Assembly (NCBI GenBank): GCA_964470785.1 | Contig: CAYYED010000042.1 | Coordinates: 1-12,833, forward strand | From: CAYYED01 sp964470785 | Lineage (GTDB): Bacteria > Patescibacteriota > Minisyncoccia > Minisyncoccales > PEYH01 | Length of the DNA stretch: 12,833 bases | Direction of reading: 5' to 3' | Shown: one piece after another, positions 11,995 through 12,833 of the stretch | How positions within the stretch are numbered: position 1 is the stretch's first letter | How the letters are laid out: each line of letters opens with the position of its first letter | Program-made: the position numbers and the translations under genes | Notes under the pieces: generated by a model | What the model saw: the letters and a program-made list of their open reading frames with translations, nothing else | Told to the model about the DNA's origin: nothing | Databases searched by the model: none

Positions 11995-12833
11995 AAATTG
12001 TTGTTTTAAGCGGTAAAGGTGGAGTTGGTAAAAGCTTGATTTCCTCATCTTTATCCATTTTATTTCAAAAAGAGAGCAATCTTTTGCCTTTGGCTTTGGA
12101 TTGTGATGTCGACACGCCTAACTTAGCTGTTTGGTTAAACGAAATAGGCAACTGGAAAGAAAACAAAAAGATAAGTGTTTCTGAAAAGCCAGAAATTAAT
12201 AATAGCAAGATTAAAAATCCCAAAGCCTGTGTTGAAAAATGCAAGTTCAATGCTTTAAAGGTAAAAAATGGAAAACTGGAATTAAATCCTTTTTTATGCG
12301 AAGGTTGCGGAGCTTGTGAAATTTTTTGTCCAAAAGGAGCTATAATAATGAAGCCAGTGAAGAATGGAGCTATAAAAGTTAAAAAAACCAAGTATGGTTT
12401 TTATTTAGTTGTTGGGCAGCTTTTTCCGGGAGAAACAGGTTCTGGAAAAATAATAGAAGTTCTTAAAAAAGAAGCTGAAAAATACAAGCACGATGTTACA
12501 ATTATTGATTCTGCCCCTGGTACCGGTTGCCCGGTAATTGCCGCCCTAAAAGACGCTAATTTAGCTGTTTTTGTAACAGAACCTACTCCTTCGGCTTTTT
12601 CTGATTTAAAAAGAGTTTTTAAGTTAATTCAATATTTTAAGATAGATTGGAAATTGATTATTAATAAGTGGGATATTAATCCAGAGAAGACTAAAGAAAT
12701 TGAAAAGTGGGGAAGGGGCCATATTTTAGGAAAGATTAGCTACGATAAAGAAATTTTTAAATCTGTCGCCCAGTTAAAGCCAATTATGGAAACAAATCTA
12801 AAGGCAAAAGAAGAAATTAAGAAAATTTTTGAG
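11991..12833 (+). CDS. MinD-superfamily ATPase with inserted ferredoxin domain (second copy), cut by window end
   Basis: ATG at 11991 overlaps the UDG stop (ATGA); the frame stays open for 281 codons to the edge. Deviant Walker A is SGKGGVGKSL (7-16), the switch region has DCDVDTPN (37-44), and switch II is IIDSAPGTGCPVI (171-183). The inserted ferredoxin at about 70-118 is lopsided: the second cluster site is complete (C103, C106, C109, C113-P), but the first keeps only C80 and C84, with Ile and Pro where the leading CxxC should be. The KCKFNAL context still aligns with the family CxFxAI, so this is decay or remodelling of one cluster, not a different fold. At about 280 residues it is near the normal length and probably ends just beyond the edge. 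It likely works as a partner of the first copy at 10036. Confidence 0.92.
   Translation, partial: MKIVVLSGKGGVGKSLISSSLSILFQKESNLLPLALDCDVDTPNLAVWLNEIGNWKENKKISVSEKPEINNSKIKNPKACVEKCKFNALKVKNGKLELNPFLCEGCGACEIFCPKGAIIMKPVKNGAIKVKKTKYGFYLVVGQLFPGETGSGKIIEVLKKEAEKYKHDVTIIDSAPGTGCPVIAALKDANLAVFVTEPTPSAFSDLKRVFKLIQYFKIDWKLIINKWDINPEKTKEIEKWGRGHILGKISYDKEIFKSVAQLKPIMETNLKAKEEIKKIFE

Noticed and set aside
12065..12391. 108-residue minus-strand ORF
   Set aside because: It is antisense to the MinD-ferredoxin gene, whose motifs are unmistakable on the plus strand.

Overview
This window looks like part of a small-genome anaerobic bacterium, most likely from the Candidate Phyla Radiation (Patescibacteria/Parcubacteria-like). 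The reasons are the AT-rich coding, tightly overlapping genes (several 4-base ATGA junctions), short lineage-type hypothetical proteins, many starts without a strong Shine-Dalgarno, and a type-4 uracil-DNA glycosylase. UGA clearly works as a stop at the ATGA junctions, so the recoded (UGA = Gly) lineages are unlikely. The placement is inference; no rRNA, tRNA or CRISPR array was seen.

Left part (1-2291). The tail of an unidentified gene, possibly a DNA-binding regulator, ends in a Rho-independent terminator. It is followed by a 5' remnant of a membrane acyltransferase gene. Facing that remnant is a two-gene minus-strand operon: a membrane-anchored amino-acid-type solute-binding protein and a HAMP/coiled-coil receptor that lacks a kinase domain. 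The operon has a near-perfect extended -10 promoter.

Middle (2292-5709). Two genes carry three GH130 beta-propeller domains (beta-mannoside phosphorylase/hydrolase family). The first has a strikingly lysine-rich N-terminal tail. The second is a tandem two-domain fusion.

Repeat-rich stretches (3504-3735, 5710-6160, 7629-7953). These hold REP/MITE-like palindromes built around a GAAGCAATCT stem, a dispersed 35-base hairpin repeat, a run of 7-base repeats and perfect palindromes. Between them lies an isolated 56-codon membrane-protein gene at 6161 with consensus promoter, Shine-Dalgarno in a hairpin loop, and terminator. ychF follows.

Right part (7954-12833). One unbroken co-oriented gene chain encodes a small conserved-type hypothetical, a zinc-ribbon protein, a NifX/ORP-like FeMo-cofactor-domain protein, a cation-diffusion-facilitator (CDF) transporter fused to a second such domain, a MinD-type ATPase with inserted 2[4Fe-4S] ferredoxin, a metallo-beta-lactamase-fold hydrolase, a type-4 UDG, and a second MinD-ferredoxin ATPase that runs off the window. 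Two MinD-ferredoxin ATPases plus NifX-like domains resemble the orp (orange protein, Mo-Cu cluster) loci of Desulfovibrio. Here the set is joined to a metal transporter with altered metal-site residues. No nitrogenase gene is visible. This is the best candidate for an under-described system: a compact metal-transport and metallocluster-handling module.
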